From the NCBI GenBank assembly GCA_017632935.1, contig JAGBQJ010000002.1:1-64000 (forward strand): a stretch of DNA of 64,000 bases, in the 5' to 3' direction. The position numbers were made by a program, and so were the translations under genes. The notes beneath the pieces were generated by a model. That model saw only the letters and a program-made list of their open reading frames with translations, was not told where the DNA came from and did no database searches. Position 1 is the first letter of the stretch. Every line of letters begins with the position of its first letter. Below are positions 60,846-64,000 of the stretch, piece by piece. Source of the DNA: Bacteroidales bacterium. Its GTDB lineage: Bacteria > Bacteroidota > Bacteroidia > Bacteroidales > F082.

Positions 60846-62030
60846 ATGCAATTCAGTTTCAACTATAATACCCTAAGTTTCATTATTTTAATCGTCTTCT
60901 GCGTTTGCCTGCTCATCCAGTTGATCTACCATTGGGGCTTGTTCTCGAAAGTGGCCTTTTATAAAAGGAACGCGCGCCCGAAACTCGACGAGGAGCTGGA
61001 GCCCATATCCGTCGTGATTTGTGCCCGCGACGCCTACGAGTATTTAGTTGAACTGATTCCCGCCCTGCTCAAGCAGGACTACCCTGATTTTGAACTCGTT
61101 GTGGTGAACGACTGCTCTGACGATGAGACCGAGGAATACCTGAAAGACTTGGAACGTAAGGAATCGCGCGTGAAGCCTGTACAACTCAAGCAGCACCTTA
61201 ACTTCTTCAACGGCAAGAAGTTCCCGCTCTCGATGGGCATCAAGTCGGCACAAAACGACCTCATCGTCCTCACCGATTGCAACTGTATGCCTGTCAATGA
61301 CCAATGGCTGCGCAGCGTAGTCAACCGTTACAACAACAAGACCGAAATTGTCATTGGCTACAGTCCTTACGTGCAGAAAAAGAGCAGCCTGAACCGCATC
61401 ATGCGTTTCGACGCCTTGCAAAACGGCTTGCTTTACCTCTCGGCGGCCCTCAACCGTCACGCCTACATGGGCATCGGCAAAAACTTGTCGTATCGTAAAG
61501 AGCTGTTTTACAGAAATCAAGGCTTTATCTCGCACTACACCACAGCCGTCGGCGACGACGATTTGTTCATCAACCAAGTGGCCACTAAGAAGAACACGGA
61601 AGTCCTCATCGACGCTGAAGACGCCATCCTTACCACCCCGACCAGCAGCTTCAGGCTCTGGATGCGGCAGAAAAGCAGCCGCTACTCCACCATCTCCAAA
61701 TACGACACAAGGTCAAGGCTGATGCTGAGTCTGTTCTATGCCTCGCAGTTCTTCTTCTACGCGTCCTTCATCACATTGCTTGCGCTTTGCACCCGACCCG
61801 CCTTCACCATCACGGGCGGCACCATCACCAACGGCATTGTGTTCTACATCCCCATATTGGTGTTATTCTTCCTCTTACGCTTTGGCTCACAGATGTTTAT
61901 CTACCACAAAGCCTCCAAGCGTTTGGGCGAAAAAGGTCTGCTCCCAGGGCTCATCCTTTATGATTTCCTGTTTGCGTTCCTCAGCCCTTGGCTCAGACTG
62001 ATGGGCAGAATGAATGTCGGTGTGGAATAA
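60846..62030 (+). CDS. Membrane-bound glycosyltransferase family 2
   Basis: 394 residues. An N-terminal helix (about 10-30), a GT-A domain (ISVVICARDAYEYLVELIPA, LVVVNDCSDDETEEYLKDLE, IVLTDCNCMPVNDQWL, VGDDDLFINQ with the acidic base region) and C-terminal helices (about 300-322, 335-360). The frame opens at 60270 antisense to tgt, but the promoter and family start give 60846. Donor and acceptor unknown; surface polysaccharide is likely. Confidence 0.9.
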   Translation: MQFSFNYNTLSFIILIVFCVCLLIQLIYHWGLFSKVAFYKRNARPKLDEELEPISVVICARDAYEYLVELIPALLKQDYPDFELVVVNDCSDDETEEYLKDLERKESRVKPVQLKQHLNFFNGKKFPLSMGIKSAQNDLIVLTDCNCMPVNDQWLRSVVNRYNNKTEIVIGYSPYVQKKSSLNRIMRFDALQNGLLYLSAALNRHAYMGIGKNLSYRKELFYRNQGFISHYTTAVGDDDLFINQVATKKNTEVLIDAEDAILTTPTSSFRLWMRQKSSRYSTISKYDTRSRLMLSLFYASQFFFYASFITLLALCTRPAFTITGGTITNGIVFYIPILVLFFLLRFGSQMFIYHKASKRLGEKGLLPGLILYDFLFAFLSPWLRLMGRMNVGVE

Positions 62031-62043
62031 AAGCCCGTTAAGG

Positions 62044-62340
62044 TTAAGGAATAACGCGGAGAGAATCGGGGCCGAGACCGAGAAAAGCGGAATTTCTTTC
62101 TTCCAAATCCCTGGTCAAACGCTCTTTTTCAGTGAGATTCTCAATCCCTTTATCCTCAGAAGATGAGCTTTTCTGCATCTCTGTTTCGATTTCTTCAGAA
62201 AAGTCATCGGGATCGGGGAAGTATTCGTCTTTAAGATTGAAGTTGCTGAAATAGAAGGCTAGTAACACTACCTCCACTACGCAAAAGGCAATGAACAGAA
62301 ACCTTAAATGGTTGGCTCGTTTATTAGCATGAGCGCTCAT
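62044..62340 (-). CDS. Small single-helix membrane protein
   Basis: 98 residues: a basic start, one helix (about 12-31, LRFLFIAFCVVEVVLLAFYF) and a charged, Ser-rich acidic tail (FSEEIETEMQKSSSSEDKG). No family recognised. It starts 2 nt after the stop of the 50-residue peptide gene, so the two are co-expressed. Confidence 0.6.
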   Translation of the reverse strand: MSAHANKRANHLRFLFIAFCVVEVVLLAFYFSNFNLKDEYFPDPDDFSEEIETEMQKSSSSEDKGIENLTEKERLTRDLEERNSAFLGLGPDSLRVIP

Positions 62341-62342
62341 GG

Positions 62343-62495
62343 TTACGGGAAGATAAAGGTCTCCGTCGTCACATTGTTAGTGGTTATGCCTCTACCACCA
62401 CCTCGAGAGGCACACAGCACACCATGCACTTCCAAGCTAATGACTTCTGCCATCGGCGGCTCATAGGTTTTCCTATTAGCTTTTGCTTGTCTCAT
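62343..62495 (-). CDS. 50-residue peptide with GVLCAS-GGG motif
   Basis: A small frame, MRQAKANRKTYEPPMAEVIS then LEVHGVLCASRGGGRG and a polar tail. Short proteins with a YEPP...EVxxLExxGVLCAS-G pattern are frequent in Bacteroidales and have no known function. I know the pattern but not a family name. Support comes from the TATTTTTG box (62555-62562), the leader of about 60 nt with a GAGTG/CACTC hairpin, and the tight spacing to the next gene. No signal peptide. Confidence 0.6.
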   Translation of the reverse strand: MRQAKANRKTYEPPMAEVISLEVHGVLCASRGGGRGITTNNVTTETFIFP

Positions 62496-62554
62496 TTTGT
62501 TTAGGTTTGTATTGTCATACAACGAGTGACCCTTAAGACCACTCTTAGACGCTG

Positions 62555-62562
62555 CAAAAATA
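62555..62562 (-). promoter_or_regulatory. -7 box TATTTTTG for the small-peptide operon
   Basis: A minus-strand TAnnTTTG element. It supports the 50-residue frame as real. Confidence 0.6.
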
Positions 62563-62613
62563 CAAATAATTTAAATACCCAACATCTTTTTTTTCAAAAA
62601 ATTCAAAAAAAGC

Positions 62614-63369
62614 TTATCCCTTGATTTGCACCACATTACCTTCGTCAATAAGCGGCTGCACCAAAGCCCTCATCTCCTCTACTGTGAATTTCTGCAAACC
62701 TTCCTCAGGCGTGGGCCTGTCGATAGTGTAGACCATGATTTCGCGCGGCTTCAAGAGGCGTACGATAGTCATCCAACCGTTCAGCACCTCGGGACTTGAC
62801 GAGTCGAAGTCCTTGCTTTTCAGGAACATCGTCTGCAGGATAAAGTCGCCGTGAAACTGTTTCAAGGCTTCCACGACACGGTGGATGTCGTAGCCAGGTG
62901 TCGGATGGTTAATCTTCTCAATCAGTTCGTTAGTCGGGGCATCGATTTTCATCGTCGGGTTGTCGACCTTGCGCAAAGCGTTGAACACCTCGGGCTTGTG
63001 TACCATGGTGGCGTTCGAGAGCACCGTGATCTTCGAATTAGGATAATACTGGTCGCGGAGCCTTATCGTGTCGTTGATGATTTGCGGAAACTCGGGGTTA
63101 AGGGTCGGCTCGCCGTCACCGCTGAAAGTGATGGAATCGATGGATATGCCATCGGATTTGCATTGTTGCAGCTTGGCTTCCAAGGCTTTGCGCACTTTTT
63201 CGGCCGAGGGCAACTGTGTATCGTCGCGCCCGTCTTTGTTCCAGCCGCACTCGCAATAGATACAGTCGAAGGTGCAGATTTTCCCGTTCTCGGGGAGCAA
63301 ATTAATACCTAAGGAGCTGCCTAAACGGCGGCTCCTTATAGGTCCGAATACTACTTCCTCTCTAATCAT
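62614..63369 (-). CDS. Radical SAM protein
   Basis: 251 residues with the 4Fe-4S motif CTFDCIYCECGW (CX3CX2C, about 33-44), FSGDGEPTLNPEFPQI, ITVLSNATMVHKP and MKIDAPTNELIEKINHPTPG. It resembles the MoaA-like stand-alone radical SAM enzymes of unknown substrate. I take the ATG at 63369 over a TTG at 63384. It follows rny on the same strand with a 15-nt gap. Confidence 0.88.
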   Translation of the reverse strand: MIREEVVFGPIRSRRLGSSLGINLLPENGKICTFDCIYCECGWNKDGRDDTQLPSAEKVRKALEAKLQQCKSDGISIDSITFSGDGEPTLNPEFPQIINDTIRLRDQYYPNSKITVLSNATMVHKPEVFNALRKVDNPTMKIDAPTNELIEKINHPTPGYDIHRVVEALKQFHGDFILQTMFLKSKDFDSSSPEVLNGWMTIVRLLKPREIMVYTIDRPTPEEGLQKFTVEEMRALVQPLIDEGNVVQIKG

Positions 63370-63384
63370 GATACTGGAAGTCAA

Positions 63385-64000
63385 TTACTTCGCATATTGC
63401 ACAGCTCTTGTCTCGCGGATGACCGTAATCTTGATCTGACCCGGATAGGTCATCTCGGTCTGGATCTGCTTCGAGAGGTCGTAGGCAATGCGGTCGGCGT
63501 CTTGGTCGGTCACCTTGTCGGCACCCACGATGACGCGCAGTTCACGGCCAGCCTGGATGGCGTAGGTCTTCACCACACCTGGATAACTCATGGCCATGTC
63601 TTCCAACTTGTTGAGACGCTGGATATAGGCCTCCACCACCTCGCGGCGGGCACCCGGACGGGCACCCGAGATGGCGTCGCAGACCTGCACGATGGGCGAG
63701 ATCAGGTTGTCCATCTCGATTTCCTCGTGGTGGGCACCGATGGCATTGCAGATGTCAGGTTTCTCCTTCAGGCGCTCGGCGACCTTCATACCCAAGATGG
63801 CGTGCGGCAGCTCTTCCTCGTTCTCAGCCACCTTACCGATGTCGTGCAACAGGCCAGCGCGCTTGGCAGCTTTCACGTTGAGGCCGAGTTCGGCGGCCAT
63901 GGTGGCGCAGAGCTTGGCGGTCTCGACGGAGTGCTGCAGCAGGTTCTGGCCATAGCTGGTGCGGTATTTCATGCGGCCAATCATCTTGATCAGCTCGGGG
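63385..64000 (-). CDS. rny: Ribonuclease Y, C-terminal part (cut by window end)
   Basis: The last 205 codons of RNase Y, a membrane-anchored endonuclease that starts mRNA decay. The HD domain is clear: [40 protein letters not shown] (HD motif), [10 protein letters not shown] and [20 protein letters not shown]. The frame continues past base 64000 (PELIK upstream of MIGRMKYR), so the membrane helix, coil and KH domain lie outside. Confidence 0.95.
   Translation of the reverse strand, partial: PELIKMIGRMKYRTSYGQNLLQHSVETAKLCATMAAELGLNVKAAKRAGLLHDIGKVAENEEELPHAILGMKVAERLKEKPDICNAIGAHHEEIEMDNLISPIVQVCDAISGARPGARREVVEAYIQRLNKLEDMAMSYPGVVKTYAIQAGRELRVIVGADKVTDQDADRIAYDLSKQIQTEMTYPGQIKITVIRETRAVQYAK

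Overview
The window looks like chromosome from an uncultured member of the Bacteroidales, probably gut or rumen associated. Four things point that way. Promoters carry the Bacteroidetes -7 box TAnnTTTG, seen here as TATTTTTG, TACCTTTG or TATCTTTG, while Shine-Dalgarno sites are almost absent. Two secreted proteins carry type IX secretion C-terminal signals. There are TonB-dependent receptors with carboxypeptidase-like N-terminal domains. The gene content (nqrF, DUF4249, HU/SPOR protein, RluD next to a PASTA protein) is typical of the group. Base composition is near 50% GC, with one clearly AT-rich island at about 14.8-16.9 kb.

Layout. 0-10.6 kb: a DUF4249 lipoprotein and TonB receptor operon, nqrF, a GH13 amylase, a GH29 fucosidase, a second TonB receptor with a CpeT-like protein, and a T9SS cargo protein. 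10.7-14.7 kb: birA, pyrE, a NUDIX hydrolase, coaD and a thioredoxin-fold protein. 14.7-16.9 kb: the AT-rich island, with a 32-bp tandem array, a structured RNA, two membrane genes and a gene remnant. 17-31.8 kb: secA, MNT/HEPN, pyrH, a GT-C glycosyltransferase, frr, ddl, PASTA, T9SS protein, rluD, M23 peptidase and MerR regulator. 31.8-41 kb: alaS, lipoproteins, rdgB, ung, tRNA-Gln and udk. 41-48.5 kb: an accessory zone with HicAB, an Abi/HEPN protein, a RAYT transposase relic inside REP-like palindromes, a truncated surface-protein gene, an FMN-binding lipoprotein, rsmI, tdk and a decayed toxin-antitoxin pair. 48.5-64 kb: wcaJ-like sugar transferase operon, pcm, HerA-like ATPase, trmB, a dNK-kdsB-SPOR-PlsC operon, LptF/G, tgt, GT2, a small-peptide operon, a radical SAM protein and rny (cut by the window end).

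The most striking signal is non-coding. Three dispersed copies (about 1.65-1.90, 14.96-15.17 and 20.87-21.07 kb) of a roughly 200-nt RNA share short conserved motifs, while their long helices differ in sequence but stay paired, which is strong compensatory covariation. Each copy has a TATTTTTG box at the same relative place before its 5' end. Two end in the 3' strand of the closing helix followed by a T-run. Each lies about 60-80 nt upstream of, and co-oriented with, a gene for an envelope or membrane protein. I cannot assign it to a family I know. It could be an sRNA family or a leader (attenuator) RNA.

A second theme is short repeats that have entered genes. At least five repeat families occur: REP-like palindromes linked to the RAYT relic, a GGGACGCGAGACTGC repeat, a CCTTCGACAGGCTCAG repeat, a GGGATGACATG palindrome and AT-rich heptads. 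They encode linkers or tails in nqrF, rluD, rsmI, trmB and a T9SS protein, or sit directly before start codons.
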